Source of the DNA: an uncultured Pelagibacteraceae bacterium
Lineage (GTDB): Bacteria; Pseudomonadota; Alphaproteobacteria; Pelagibacterales; Pelagibacteraceae
NCBI GenBank assembly: GCA_902529645.1
Contig: CABZXO010000001.1
Coordinates: 62,001-126,000, forward strand
Direction of reading: 5' to 3'
Length of the DNA stretch: 64,000 nt
In this document: positions 1 to 9,478 of the stretch, piece after piece
Numbering within the stretch: the first letter of the stretch is position 1
Layout: each line of letters starts with the position of its first letter
Made by a program: the position numbers and the translations under genes
Notes under the pieces: model-generated
The model's database searches: none
Told to the model about the DNA's origin: nothing
Seen by the model: only the letters and a program-made list of their open reading frames with translations

Positions 1-1138
1 CATTTGGGTTTATACCAATACCCACATTGTCTGTCACTGAAGCATATCCATTATTCTCTTTAACTTGATCTAAAATTGAAAAATTCTCTTTTGGTAAATC
101 TGTTATAAAGATATTTTTTTCTGTAGTATCAAACTCTAGCATTGATTTTGTTGGAAATAATCCCCCTGGCATATCAGGTTGTGCAGTCAATAAATGAAGA
201 TTGACTGCAATACTCACAGCAGATCCCCAAACATGATTGATAACTGGAATAAAGTTAGCCTGTGCCATAGCTGCAACTTTCAAATATTCTGTAATGCCAC
301 CTAACCCACATACCTCTGGTTGAGCTATATCAATACATTCATTGGTAATTAATTTATTCCAACCATACTTTGTAAATTCTGCTTCACCACCTGCGACACT
401 AGTAGATATCTTCTTTTTCAATTCTCGATATCCATTATAATCTTCTGGAGCAACAGGTTCCTCAAACCAATAAATATCTAGTTCATCAAGTCCTTTTCCA
501 ACATAAAGAGCATCTTTTAAATTATAAGCATGATTTGCATCAACCATTAATTTAAACTCTTTACCTATAGAGTTTCTAACTGCTTGTACTAGCTTTAAAT
601 CTTCTTTAGGACCTAATCCAACTTTCATTTTCATAGCTTTAAAGTTTTTTGATTTAATCTGTTTTGCTTCTTCTTGAAATAATGGAATTAACTCATTAAC
701 TGGTTTTTGTTGCAACATCATCCCATATCCATATACAGGAACATCATCATTACATTTTCCTCCAACAAGTTGGTAAAGTGGAGCTTTCGTTTTCTTACCA
801 AGTATGTCCCATAAAGCTATATCTACTCCTGATAAAGCTTGTATAGGCATACCTTTTTGACCACTATCTCTTAAAAGATTGTAAACTTTTTGCCATATAT
901 GCTCTTTGTTTAAAGGGTCTTCACCAATCACCAAAGGCTGTATAACTTTTTCAACAATATACTTGTTTGCTAGGGCTATATTTCCAGGGCCAAAACACTC
1001 ACCCCAACCCGTTATCCCTTCATCTGTTTGGACTTCAACGAGGTGGGCTGTACGATGTTTATAGTATTGTTGTGAGTAACCGAGTTCTTTTTCTAACTCA
1101 TATCTAAGTACATGACTTTTAATAGAAGTTATTTTCAC
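1..1138 (-). CDS. Mandelate racemase/muconate lactonizing enzyme family sugar-acid dehydratase (3' end beyond window)
   Basis: Enolase-superfamily enzyme, probably dehydrating an aldonic or sugar acid. I read the frame from a GTG at 1138; 379 codons lie in the window and the stop is beyond position 1. All signature residues of the mandelate racemase subgroup are visible in order: a KMK acid/base motif, VDANHAY (metal Asp), WFEEP (metal Glu), AGGEAE (metal Glu) and an INHVWGS motif carrying the catalytic His. The GTG start lies 6 nt after the stop of the FAH-type gene, so the two are surely co-transcribed. Together with the FAH hydrolase and BDH2-like SDR it resembles the L-fuconate type of pathway, but the exact substrate cannot be read from sequence. 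Confidence 0.88.
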   Translation of the reverse strand, partial: MKITSIKSHVLRYELEKELGYSQQYYKHRTAHLVEVQTDEGITGWGECFGPGNIALANKYIVEKVIQPLVIGEDPLNKEHIWQKVYNLLRDSGQKGMPIQALSGVDIALWDILGKKTKAPLYQLVGGKCNDDVPVYGYGMMLQQKPVNELIPLFQEEAKQIKSKNFKAMKMKVGLGPKEDLKLVQAVRNSIGKEFKLMVDANHAYNLKDALYVGKGLDELDIYWFEEPVAPEDYNGYRELKKKISTSVAGGEAEFTKYGWNKLITNECIDIAQPEVCGLGGITEYLKVAAMAQANFIPVINHVWGSAVSIAVNLHLLTAQPDMPGGLFPTKSMLEFDTTEKNIFITDLPKENFSILDQVKENNGYASVTDNVGIGINPN

Positions 1139-1144
1139 AACAAA

Positions 1145-1987
1145 TTATAAAGCAATTACCTTCGAGTTTTGCTCTCCTAAATTCTCAACTGATAATTTCA
1201 TCATATCACCAGCTTTTAAGAACTGCTGTGGCTTCATTCCCATGCCTACTCCTGGAGGTGTCCCTGTTGTAATAATATCTCCTGGTAAAAGAGTCATATA
1301 CTTGCTCAAATAAGATACTATCACATCAACATTAAATATCATTGTGCTTGTATTACCTGTTTGCATTCTTTTTCCGTTTACATCCAAGCTCATTTTTAAA
1401 TTATTAACGTCTGATATTTCATCTTTTGTAACTAAATGTGGACCAACAGGGCCGTAAGTGTCATGAGATTTTCCTTTAACCCATTGTCCCATTTTTTCAA
1501 GTTGCCACTCACGTTCACTTACATCATTTACCAAACAATAACCTAAAATATGATCTTGTGATTGATTTTCTGTAATATGTTTAGCTTCTTTACCAATTAC
1601 AATACCAAGCTCTACCTCCCAGTCTAATTTTTTTGATCCTGAAACTATTTCAACATCATCGTTGGGTCCAACTATACAGCTAGTTGCTTTCATAAAAACT
1701 ATTGGTTCTTTTGGAATATCTGCACCAACTTCAGCAGCATGATCAGAATAATTAAGGCCAATAGCTATAAACTTACGTGGGCTGGTTATACAAGATCCTA
1801 TTCTTTCATTTGAGGATAGTTCAGGTAAATTCGATAAATCAGCATTTTGTAACTTTGCAAAAGTCTCAAAGTTTAAAAAATCAGGATTTAAATCTTTAAT
1901 ATGAGAACTTATATCTCTAATTTTACCATCCTTATCCATAACAGCTGGCTTTTCACTTCCTTTTTGTCCTACTCTTAATAATTTCAT
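1145..1987 (-). CDS. Fumarylacetoacetate hydrolase family protein (2,4-diketo-3-deoxy-acid hydrolase-like)
   Basis: 280 aa, the usual length for the ureidoglycolate lyase / 2,4-diketo-3-deoxy-L-fuconate hydrolase branch of the FAH superfamily. The catalytic domain begins near residue 70 (RKFIAIGLNYSDHAAE) and holds the metal-binding acidic residues E124, E126 and D155, followed by the usual GDIITTGTPPGVG loop near residues 236-248. Family members hydrolyse a C-C bond next to a diketo acid, giving pyruvate plus a short hydroxyacid. It sits between the MR-type dehydratase and the SDR (21 nt gap), the order expected for dehydrate, oxidise, cleave. Substrate is inferred from context only; ureidoglycolate lyase is a less likely alternative because no purine-degradation genes are near. 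Confidence 0.85.
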   Translation of the reverse strand: MKLLRVGQKGSEKPAVMDKDGKIRDISSHIKDLNPDFLNFETFAKLQNADLSNLPELSSNERIGSCITSPRKFIAIGLNYSDHAAEVGADIPKEPIVFMKATSCIVGPNDDVEIVSGSKKLDWEVELGIVIGKEAKHITENQSQDHILGYCLVNDVSEREWQLEKMGQWVKGKSHDTYGPVGPHLVTKDEISDVNNLKMSLDVNGKRMQTGNTSTMIFNVDVIVSYLSKYMTLLPGDIITTGTPPGVGMGMKPQQFLKAGDMMKLSVENLGEQNSKVIAL

Positions 1988-2008
1988 ATTTGTCCTTTTG
2001 TTGTTTAA

Positions 2009-2752
2009 TTATATTGAAATTCCACCATCAACTGAAATTGTTGTTCCTGTTGTAAATGTTGCATCATCGCTTGCTAAATATACAGCCACTGCTGCTATTT
2101 CCTCAGCAGTTCCTAATCTTCCCATAGGTTGTCTGGCAATGAAATCTTTTTTTGCCTGAACTGGATCTGGGCTTTGATTAACTCTATCTTGCCAAGATGG
2201 TGAAAAAACTGTCCCTGGTGCTATTGAATTACATCTTATATTTTGTTTAACAAAATCTGCTGCTATTGATTTAGTTAAACCAATTACTGCACCTTTTGTT
2301 GCTCCATAAACAAACCTATTTGGAAAACCTTTTAAACTTGATGCACATGATGATACATTAATGATGCTTCCACCATTTTGTTTTACCATTAAAGGTAGGA
2401 TAGCTTTACACATAAAATACATAGACTTTACATTCACAGTTGAGGAAAAATCCCAATCTTTTTCCTCACACTCTAAGATTGTACCATGATGGACAAAACC
2501 AACTGCATTAAACAAAACATCTACTTTATCTAATGTTTTAGTAAATTCTAAAATCGCACTGTTATCTGTGGAGTCTAACTTTTGTACTTTAATCTCAGAA
2601 TATTCTTTATTTAAATCAGCCAAAGTCTTATCATTTAAATCAGTTGCAGTAACCTGAGCACCTTCTTTATGAAATGCAATTGCAGTTGCTTTTCCAATTC
2701 CTTGACCTGCTGCTGTTACTAGAATTTTTTTACCTTCTAATCTTCCACTCAT
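2009..2752 (-). CDS. SDR family oxidoreductase, BDH2 / 2-keto-3-deoxy-L-fuconate dehydrogenase-like
   Basis: 247-aa classical short-chain dehydrogenase. The nucleotide-binding turn is TAAGQGIG (residues 13-20) and the catalytic residues are S134, Y149 and K153 (YGATK). The stretch GFVHHGTILECEEKDWDFS is typical of the BDH2/DHRS6 branch, which includes bacterial 2-keto-3-deoxy-L-fuconate 4-dehydrogenase. Expected role: NAD-dependent oxidation of the 2-keto-3-deoxy acid made by the dehydratase, producing the diketo acid cleaved by the FAH hydrolase just downstream. Its start overlaps the stop of the next upstream gene by 4 nt (2749-2752), showing translational coupling. Membership of the branch is strong; the substrate is inferred. 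Confidence 0.87.
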   Translation of the reverse strand: MSGRLEGKKILVTAAGQGIGKATAIAFHKEGAQVTATDLNDKTLADLNKEYSEIKVQKLDSTDNSAILEFTKTLDKVDVLFNAVGFVHHGTILECEEKDWDFSSTVNVKSMYFMCKAILPLMVKQNGGSIINVSSCASSLKGFPNRFVYGATKGAVIGLTKSIAADFVKQNIRCNSIAPGTVFSPSWQDRVNQSPDPVQAKKDFIARQPMGRLGTAEEIAAVAVYLASDDATFTTGTTISVDGGISI

Positions 2753-3618
2753 TTTTTATTTATCCTTTCGATTTCATTATAAAGTGAACTATGATCAGTG
2801 TTTCCATGACCATTATCGACAAGAGTTTTATACATTTCTTTGACCAAATTTGAAATAGGTAAATGCGTATTATATGAGTTTGCGCACTCTAAAATGTTAT
2901 TCATATCTTTTAAATGAGTTGAGGTTTTGCCTTTCGGACTAAAATCTTTATCTATCATTCTTTTTCCATGCGTTTGTAAAATTTTACTATCTGCCCAACC
3001 TCCTGAGAGGGCTTTAATTAATTTAACTGGATCAGCACCTGCTTTTTCACATAAGATGATTGCTTCTGCAACCGCCCCTATTGTTATTCCTACTACAATC
3101 TGATTTGCTAACTTTGAAACTTGTCCACTACCAATGGGACCTACCAAAGTTGGATTTCCCATAGCTTTTAAAATATTTATAGAGTTATCAAAAACACTTT
3201 GTTCTCCACCTACCATTATAGCTAAAGAGGCTTCTTCAGCTCCAATTGTTCCTCCTGATACTGGTGCATCTAAATAATTTACATTTTTTGATTTTAAACT
3301 GTTTCCATATTTTGTTGCTGTCGTTGGTTTAACAGAGCTCATATCAATAACAGTTGATCCAAGCTTTAAATTCTCTATCAAATCTGAATTATTCATTATT
3401 GCATCAACAGCGCTATCATCTGTTAACATTGTTATAATAAAGTCATTATCTTTAACAACTTCACCTAATGTCTTTGATATTTCTGCGCCATACTCTTTTA
3501 AAGGCTCAGCTTTATTTATCGAACGGTTGAAGACTTTTAATTTAAAATCTGATTTTAATAAATTTTTAGCCATTGGCAGGCCCATAAGACCTGTTCCAAT
3601 AAAGCCTATTTTCATCAT
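2749..3618 (-). CDS. NAD(P)-dependent 3-hydroxyisobutyrate dehydrogenase / 2-hydroxy-3-oxopropionate reductase family
   Basis: 289-aa beta-hydroxyacid dehydrogenase. It has the N-terminal Rossmann motif GFIGTGLMGLPMA (residues 5-17), the substrate-binding APVSGGTIGAEE segment (118-129) and the catalytic lysine K169 in GSGQVSKLANQ. Family members reversibly oxidise 3-hydroxyisobutyrate, tartronate semialdehyde/glycerate or related acids. It is coupled by 4-nt overlaps to both the SDR and the TRAP large permease, so it belongs to the sugar-acid operon; tartronate semialdehyde reductase (GarR-like) is a plausible role but cannot be decided here. A second family member lies at 11923-12780. Confidence 0.85.
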   Translation of the reverse strand: MMKIGFIGTGLMGLPMAKNLLKSDFKLKVFNRSINKAEPLKEYGAEISKTLGEVVKDNDFIITMLTDDSAVDAIMNNSDLIENLKLGSTVIDMSSVKPTTATKYGNSLKSKNVNYLDAPVSGGTIGAEEASLAIMVGGEQSVFDNSINILKAMGNPTLVGPIGSGQVSKLANQIVVGITIGAVAEAIILCEKAGADPVKLIKALSGGWADSKILQTHGKRMIDKDFSPKGKTSTHLKDMNNILECANSYNTHLPISNLVKEMYKTLVDNGHGNTDHSSLYNEIERINKK

Positions 3619-4931
3619 GGTTTAGGTTTAAACTCGTGGAAGTTTTGCGTCATCGCCTCTGGGAAGAACATAACACATGCTAATACAATCAACTGAATAA
3701 CTATAAATGGAGCAAAGCCTCTAAATATATCTGTTAATGAAATATGTGGAGGGGCAACTGATTTTAAATAAAAAGCGGCGGGCCCAAAAGGTGGACTTAA
3801 AAATGAAACCTGCATGTTTACACAAAATAATATTCCAAACCAAATTGGATCAAATCCAAGAGCTATAACTATTGGTAAAAATACCGGCATTGCTAACAAT
3901 ACAATTCCAACCCAATCCATAAATGCTCCCATTATTAAAAACATTATCTGCATCATGAAAATTAAGTACATTGGTTTTAAATCATAAGCCAAAATAGTTT
4001 CTGCTACATATTTTGGACCTCCTGCAAGAGAATAAGCACCCGCTAAAACTGTAGCACCAAAAGTAATAGTTAAAATAGTTCCTGATGCTTTGAAAGTTCT
4101 TGTTAATGCATCTTTAAATAAAAACCATGTAAGTTCTTTTCTTGCAAAAATTATAATTAATGTAGCAACCACTCCCATACCAGCTGCTTCGGTAATTCCT
4201 GTCATTCCTGAGTAAATTGAACCTAAAACAATTATAACAATACCAATCGGTGGTAATAGACCTGGTAGGTAAGACATTTTTTCTTTTAAAGTTAAAGCTG
4301 GCTCATCACTTAAAGGTGCTAAATGTGGCTGTAATCTTGTTCGAATTAAAATGTATGTAATAATTAAACCTGAAATCATTAAGCCAGGAACAATAGCTTC
4401 TTGAAACAACATTGTAATTGAGGTTTCAGTAGTTAATCCATAAATAATTAAAACAATTGAAGGGGGTATCATTGTGCCTAAAGATCCTGATGCACAAATT
4501 ATACCAATCGACATATCTTGATCGTATTTTAATCTCAACATTTGGGGTAATGCAATCAAACCTAATAAAACTATTTCTCCACCAATAATTCCACTCATCG
4601 CTGCCATGATTGTTGCCATAATGGCAGTCACAACACCTACTCCACCTCTAGTTTTTCTTAACCAAGCATTTAATGCATCATATAAATCTCTTGCTATATT
4701 TGAGCGTTCTAGCAAGGAGGCCATAAATATAAATAAAGGAACCGACAAAAATGAGTAAGTGACAACAAGAGAATAGTATCTTGAAAGTAATATGCCTAAT
4801 GCATGTTCACCTATGTATAAAAATACTAGTACTGCACCCATAAAACCAGATGCAAATCCCATTGGAACACCTATAGAGATAAGTAATAATAATCCTACTA
4901 TAAGTATTATAGAAAGTGATCCTATATCCAT
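3615..4931 (-). CDS. dctM: TRAP transporter large permease subunit (DctM)
   Basis: 438-aa polytopic membrane protein of the TRAP DctM family, normal length. Multiple hydrophobic segments run the whole length; the GVPMGFASG motif near residue 22 and the SGSLGTMIPPSIVLIIYG loop near residues 148-165 are family hallmarks. It forms the Na+-driven channel of a tripartite transporter with the small permease and the periplasmic binding protein encoded directly upstream. Overlaps the preceding dehydrogenase by 4 nt; a single base separates it from dctQ. Being embedded among sugar-acid catabolic enzymes, it probably imports the acid they consume. Confidence 0.93.
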   Translation of the reverse strand: MDIGSLSIILIVGLLLLISIGVPMGFASGFMGAVLVFLYIGEHALGILLSRYYSLVVTYSFLSVPLFIFMASLLERSNIARDLYDALNAWLRKTRGGVGVVTAIMATIMAAMSGIIGGEIVLLGLIALPQMLRLKYDQDMSIGIICASGSLGTMIPPSIVLIIYGLTTETSITMLFQEAIVPGLMISGLIITYILIRTRLQPHLAPLSDEPALTLKEKMSYLPGLLPPIGIVIIVLGSIYSGMTGITEAAGMGVVATLIIIFARKELTWFLFKDALTRTFKASGTILTITFGATVLAGAYSLAGGPKYVAETILAYDLKPMYLIFMMQIMFLIMGAFMDWVGIVLLAMPVFLPIVIALGFDPIWFGILFCVNMQVSFLSPPFGPAAFYLKSVAPPHISLTDIFRGFAPFIVIQLIVLACVMFFPEAMTQNFHEFKPKP

Positions 4932-4932
4932 T

Positions 4933-5517
4933 TTATTTCAATTCTTTAGAAGGGTCGTATTGTTTTTCTTTAGGATTTCTCCAATCAATAATTAAATTAT
5001 TTACAGACTGGACGGCTATAAGAAACACACATAAAAGTGTTAGTGGCTTCATAGTAGCAGGAATTGGTGGATCCCAATAAGTTGCAAATCTCTCCCAATT
5101 TATAAATGATCTATAAGCATCTTCCATGCCACCAAAAATTACAGCTGCTGCGAAAAGAACAATAATTAAAGTACTGATTAAATCAAAGATTCTCTGGGTA
5201 GGTCTACCTACCCAATCATACAATAATACTATTCTAATATGGCTTCTTAATCTTGTTGCATATATTCCACCAACTAAATAACAAACACCAGCAAGCCATA
5301 GACATAATTCATTTGCCCACAAAGTTGGTTTTAACAATACGTATCTCATAAAAATTTCATACATCATCACAATTACAATTACAGGAATTAAATATTTAAT
5401 TGTGTGACTTAAAAATAAGGAAATTCTATCAATCCAATTTATTGGAAAATCATCTTTACTTGCGACTTTTTCACTTTGCTCTTGTAACTGTTTATCTTGC
5501 AATTCTTTGTCACGCAT
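4933..5517 (-). CDS. dctQ: TRAP transporter small permease subunit (DctQ)
   Basis: 194 aa with four predicted membrane segments; the first is preceded by a charged cytoplasmic N-terminus of about 35 residues. The ANELCLWLAGVCYLVGG region and the following arginine-rich RLRSHIRI loop fit the DctQ family. It is the membrane partner of DctM and lies between dctM and dctP. A perfect hairpin (5541-5562) separates it from dctP, which may let the binding protein be made in excess of the permease. Confidence 0.9.
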   Translation of the reverse strand: MRDKELQDKQLQEQSEKVASKDDFPINWIDRISLFLSHTIKYLIPVIVIVMMYEIFMRYVLLKPTLWANELCLWLAGVCYLVGGIYATRLRSHIRIVLLYDWVGRPTQRIFDLISTLIIVLFAAAVIFGGMEDAYRSFINWERFATYWDPPIPATMKPLTLLCVFLIAVQSVNNLIIDWRNPKEKQYDPSKELK

Positions 5518-5540
5518 AAACTTAAAATTTTTTTTAATTA

Positions 5541-5562
5541 GAAGGGCCTTTTCAGGCCCTTC
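5541..5562 (-). other. Intercistronic RNA hairpin between dctP and dctQ
   Basis: A perfect 9-bp GC-rich stem (arms 5541-5549 and 5554-5562). On the transcribed minus strand the loop reads GAAA, a GNRA tetraloop, which favours a folded RNA rather than a DNA-binding site. On that strand it is followed by TAATTAAAAAAAA, not a clean U-tract, so partial termination or 3'-end stabilisation of dctP mRNA is more likely than full termination. Seen directly; role inferred. Confidence 0.75.
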
Positions 5563-5582
5563 AAGATTTTTTATATACTTAT

Positions 5583-6599
5583 TTATAGGATACCGTTAGC
5601 TTTCATATAAGCTTTGTGTATCTCAATAAGTGCTGCAGCTTCTGGGGATTTGGTCTTCCATTCTTCCCAAGCACCAAGTGCAGCTTGCCTAAATTTAGCT
5701 CTATCTTCTTTAGACCAGTCATGAAGAGTAACGCCCATTTCCTTTAAAGCTTTAACAGCTTCTGCGTTCTTTCTTTCAACCAAACTGGTGATAGTTCTTC
5801 CACAGATTTCGATTGCAGCTAACATTGCACCTTTTTCGTGAGGCTTTAACTTGTTCCATACTTTTGTATTACAAGCTAAGTGGTCAGCTGGCATAGAGTG
5901 GAAACCTGGATATGTAGCATATTTATTTTGCTCATAGTGTCCACCTGCATAGTTAGTCGCTAAAGATGAATAGTCAGCACCATCAATTAGACCAGTTTGT
6001 AGAGCAGTTGGAACTTCACCAAAGTCCATAACAATTGGCTTAGCACCTAATGCTGTAAAGATCATACTTTCCATTCCTGGAGGTGATCTAAATTTAAAGT
6101 CTTTTAATGAAGCAACATCTGGAATTGGTCTGCTAGATATTAAAGACTCGTGTCCTGGTATCCACCAACCAATTAATGTCATTCCATATTTGTTGTAAAG
6201 TGCATCAACTGCTTCTTGAGCTCCTGGGAAATTCAAGAATTCATATTGTTGATATGGGTTATCGTATCCACCCATTACATCACCTGCAAATTGAAATGCT
6301 GCATTTTTACCTGTTTGGTAACCTGCACCAGTCATATCACAATCAATAATTCCAGTTTGTGCCGAGTTAAATACCTCAGCAGATTTACCGGTTACTGATG
6401 ATGAGTAGAACATTTCTACTTTTAAGCTTCCGCCAGAAAACTTTTCAACGTTTTTAGCGAATTGAGCGGCAACTTCACCATTAGGTGAACTAGCTGTAAA
6501 GTGTGTTTCAATCTTTAAAGTCTTTGCATTTGCAGAGCCAAATAAAGCAATAGAAACAATAGCTACAGCTGCTATAGTTTTAGATATAAGTTTAAACAT
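5583..6599 (-). CDS. dctP: TRAP transporter periplasmic solute-binding protein (DctP family)
   Basis: 338 aa with a clear signal peptide (KLISKTIAAVAIVSIALFG, cleavage likely after ANA near residue 25). The mature part begins TLKIETHFTASSPNGEVA; the central segment FRSPPGMESMIFTALGAKP near residues 171-190 carries the Arg that in DctP-type proteins binds the substrate carboxylate, followed by GEVPTALQTGLIDGAD. It captures an organic acid in the periplasm for DctQM. A purine-rich ribosome site (GAGAGGA) precedes the ATG. It is the first transporter gene after a 126-nt gap, so a promoter is likely just upstream. The ligand cannot be named from sequence; sugar acids are favoured by the neighbours. 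Confidence 0.92.
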   Translation of the reverse strand: MFKLISKTIAAVAIVSIALFGSANAKTLKIETHFTASSPNGEVAAQFAKNVEKFSGGSLKVEMFYSSSVTGKSAEVFNSAQTGIIDCDMTGAGYQTGKNAAFQFAGDVMGGYDNPYQQYEFLNFPGAQEAVDALYNKYGMTLIGWWIPGHESLISSRPIPDVASLKDFKFRSPPGMESMIFTALGAKPIVMDFGEVPTALQTGLIDGADYSSLATNYAGGHYEQNKYATYPGFHSMPADHLACNTKVWNKLKPHEKGAMLAAIEICGRTITSLVERKNAEAVKALKEMGVTLHDWSKEDRAKFRQAALGAWEEWKTKSPEAAALIEIHKAYMKANGIL

Positions 6600-6725
6600 T
6601 ATCTTCCTCTCGTTTATGTTTTTTTTTTAAAGTTAACCATAAATGATTTTTGAGATCAATAATTTCGTTTAATTTTTATATATAGAAATTATATATATTC
6701 ATTGAACAGACAACTTGAAGTTGTT
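6600..6725 (-). promoter_or_regulatory. Intergenic region upstream of dctP with a palindrome (candidate operator)
   Basis: This 126-nt AT-rich gap lies between the hydroxyacid dehydrogenase stop and dctP. It holds a 15-nt palindrome with a single central base, ACAACTT-G-AAGTTGT (6710-6724), and a TATATATA-rich inverted repeat near 6678-6700 that could contain a -10 element. The palindrome's size and symmetry suit a dimeric repressor, but it could also fold as a weak hairpin at the end of the upstream gene. Promoter placement is inference. Confidence 0.4.
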
Positions 6726-7694
6726 CTAAACTACTTCTGAAATAAGAGGTTTTTTATTGAAATAACAATAAATGTTATCAACTGCCATCATACTCATTGC
6801 TAATCGAGTCTCATGAGTCGCACTACCAATATGTGGTAAAACAAAACAGTTATCTAATTTTAAATATCTTTTATCTAAATTAGGTTCATTATTAAATACA
6901 TCTAAACCAGCCGCATAGATTTTTTTATTCTCGAGAGCATCAATTAAATCATCATCATTAATAGTTGATCCTCTTGAGGTATTTATAACAACAGAGTGCT
7001 TAGGTAATAAATTTATAGTTGAAGCATTTAAGATGTGTTTGGTCTCAGAAGTTGCTGGTGTGTGTATACTTACAAAGTCACACTCAGGTAGCATGGACTT
7101 GATATCAGAAAAATACTTTGCCCCATCCTCTTGATCGTCAGTGAGTTTATTTCTGTTATGATAAATTATCTTCATTCCAAATGCTTTAGCACTTTTTGCA
7201 GCCATTCTTCCAATACGACCCATACCAATAATTCCTAAAGTTTTACCTGTAACAGAGTTTCCAATCATAAATTTGGTAAGATCAGGTTTTTGATTTTTCC
7301 AATTGTCTGTTTTCACTAGATTGTATGCTTCACCAATTCTTCTTGAAGCTGCCAGAATTAATAGAATAGTCGTTTCTGCTACTGCTTCATTTAAAACATT
7401 AGGCGTATTTGTAATTTTTATTTTTTTTTCTTCTGCAGATTTTATTGAAATATTATCATAACCAACACCTACTTGAGCTATAATTTTTAATTTACCATTT
7501 AAATTATTAAAAAAATTTTCACTAATTTTATCAAAACCAGTCGAAATCATTCCATCGTAAGCATTAACAATTTTTATTAAGTCACTTTCTGGAATGGGTT
7601 CATCTTTTGGATTTAAAGTTACTTCAAATTCTTTTTGAAGTTTTTCCTCTGCTAAATGTGATATTTTTCTGGAAACTAATATTTTTGGCCTCAT
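6726..7694 (-). CDS. D-isomer-specific 2-hydroxyacid dehydrogenase (glyoxylate/hydroxypyruvate reductase-like)
   Basis: 322 aa, full length. The dinucleotide fold is GIIGMGRIGRMAA (residues 154-166); the catalytic triad of the family is present as R241 (NTSRGS), E270 (NNEP) and H288 (LPHIGSAT). Enzymes of this type reduce glyoxylate, hydroxypyruvate or 2-ketogluconate, or run in the reverse direction. Its ATG overlaps the stop of the IlvD/EDD dehydratase (TAATG), so it is translated with that enzyme and likely acts on a product of the same sugar-acid pathway. Exact substrate unknown. Confidence 0.88.
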   Translation of the reverse strand: MRPKILVSRKISHLAEEKLQKEFEVTLNPKDEPIPESDLIKIVNAYDGMISTGFDKISENFFNNLNGKLKIIAQVGVGYDNISIKSAEEKKIKITNTPNVLNEAVAETTILLILAASRRIGEAYNLVKTDNWKNQKPDLTKFMIGNSVTGKTLGIIGMGRIGRMAAKSAKAFGMKIIYHNRNKLTDDQEDGAKYFSDIKSMLPECDFVSIHTPATSETKHILNASTINLLPKHSVVINTSRGSTINDDDLIDALENKKIYAAGLDVFNNEPNLDKRYLKLDNCFVLPHIGSATHETRLAMSMMAVDNIYCYFNKKPLISEVV

Positions 7695-9478
7695 TAGTGG
7701 GAATCTCTTGGTAAACCTTTGGTATGTGATACGTCCAAGTATTTACCTCGAGAATTAATGCATGCACCATCATCCAATTGACCAACAGTATTTCTAAATA
7801 TTTCCTGCCAAGGAGTTTGATTTTTTGGCTTAAATACTTTTTTGTTTTTTCTTCGTTTTTTAAATTCAGCTTGAGAAATCAATAAATCAACTCTTCTTTT
7901 ATTTAAGTCTATTTTTATTTTATCGTAAGTTTTAACAATTCCTAGATCTCCACCTACTGCTGACTCTGGTGAAACATGTAATATTGAAGGACTCTCTGAT
8001 GTTCCACTCTGTCTTCCATCTCCTAAAGTTGGTAAATGTCTTATTCCTTTTTTTAATAATCTGTCAGGTGGTTGCATATTAACCACTTCAGCTGATCCAG
8101 GATAACCGACAGGTCCACAACCTCTAATAATTAATAAAGAGTTTTCATCTATCTTTAACTTCTTATCATTAAGTCTTTTATGATAATCCTCAGGACCTTC
8201 AAAAACAATAGCTTTACATTCAAAAACATTTGGGTGTTTGGGGTTTGATAAATATTGATCTCTAAATTCTTTACTAATTACGGATGTTTTCATGATAGCA
8301 GATGAGAAAAAGTTACTTTTCATAACTAAGAAACCAGCTTTTTTCGTCAATGCATTCTTAAATGTTTTAATTACTTTGTTATCTACTTCAACTTTCTTTT
8401 TTAAATTTTCTCCTACAGTTTTTCCTGTAACTGTCTTTATGTTTGTGTGAATTTTTTTATTTTTAATTAATTCCTTCATGACAGCAGGTATTGCACCAGC
8501 TCTGTGAAAACTTTCCATTAAGAATTCTCCTGCAGGTTGGCAATTTACCAACAAAGGAATGTTGTGCCCAAGTTTTTGCCAATCAGAAAGATCAAATTTA
8601 ATTCCCATATGTTTTGCAATAGCACTTAGATGAGCTGTGCAATTACTAGATCCACCTATAGCACTAGCAACCACAACTGCATTTTCAAAAGCTTTACGTG
8701 TCAAAATTTTTGATGGGGTTAAATCCTCATGAACCATACCAACAATTCTTTTTCCAGTTTCATAGGAAATTTGTTCTCTTTCTCTATAAGGAGCTGGAAT
8801 AACCGCTCCTCCTGGTAGAGACATTCCTAAAGCCTCTGCCACAGAGTTCATTGAAGAAGCTGTTCCCATAGTATTACAGTGACCAGCACTTGGTGAGGAT
8901 GATGAAACCATATCCATAAATTCCTCATATTTAATCTCTCCTTTAGCCAACATTTTTCTAGCTTCCCAAACTACTAAGCCAGAACCAGCTAACTTTCCTT
9001 TGTAAACTCCATCTAACATTGGACCACCTGATAAAACTATTGCAGGAATATTTACTGTTGCAGCTGCCATTAAAGCTGCTGGCGTAGTTTTATCACATCC
9101 TGTTGTTAAGATAACCCCATCAATTGGGTATCCATATAAAACTTCCACTAGTGACAAATAAGAAAGATTTCTATCCAACATTGCAGTTGGTCTTTTTCCA
9201 GTTTCTTGAATTGGGTGAGTAGGAAATTCCATTGGTATACCACCTGCTCTTCTAATTCCGTCTTTAATTCTTTTGCTTAAAGACATAAAATGCCTATTGC
9301 ATGGAGAAAGATCACTGCCAGATTGCGCTATTCCTATAATTGGATTTCCAGATTGTAATTCTTTTCTTGTAAGACCATAATTTAAATACCTTTCTAGATA
9401 TAATGCCGTCATGTCAGGGTTTTTTGGATTATTGAACCACTGTTTACTTCGGAAACTCTTTTTTCTTTTTTTAGGCAT
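7694..9478 (-). CDS. IlvD/EDD family aldonate dehydratase (xylonate/arabonate dehydratase-like)
   Basis: 594 aa. Residues 20-120 (DMTALYLERYLNYG, IGIAQSGSDLSPCNR, GGIPMEFPTHPI) match the sugar-acid branch typified by Caulobacter XylD rather than IlvD or Edd proper. The three iron-sulfur cysteines are C60 (SPCN), C128 (TTGCDKTTPA) and C201 (SAGHCNTMG). It should remove water from a pentonate or hexonate to give a 2-keto-3-deoxy acid. The lysine/arginine-rich first ten residues are unusual but there is no closer in-frame start with better support. It opens a two-gene minus-strand unit divergent from the UxaA-type gene, with about 46 nt between starts. Confidence 0.92.
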   Translation of the reverse strand: MPKKRKKSFRSKQWFNNPKNPDMTALYLERYLNYGLTRKELQSGNPIIGIAQSGSDLSPCNRHFMSLSKRIKDGIRRAGGIPMEFPTHPIQETGKRPTAMLDRNLSYLSLVEVLYGYPIDGVILTTGCDKTTPAALMAAATVNIPAIVLSGGPMLDGVYKGKLAGSGLVVWEARKMLAKGEIKYEEFMDMVSSSSPSAGHCNTMGTASSMNSVAEALGMSLPGGAVIPAPYREREQISYETGKRIVGMVHEDLTPSKILTRKAFENAVVVASAIGGSSNCTAHLSAIAKHMGIKFDLSDWQKLGHNIPLLVNCQPAGEFLMESFHRAGAIPAVMKELIKNKKIHTNIKTVTGKTVGENLKKKVEVDNKVIKTFKNALTKKAGFLVMKSNFFSSAIMKTSVISKEFRDQYLSNPKHPNVFECKAIVFEGPEDYHKRLNDKKLKIDENSLLIIRGCGPVGYPGSAEVVNMQPPDRLLKKGIRHLPTLGDGRQSGTSESPSILHVSPESAVGGDLGIVKTYDKIKIDLNKRRVDLLISQAEFKKRRKNKKVFKPKNQTPWQEIFRNTVGQLDDGACINSRGKYLDVSHTKGLPRDSH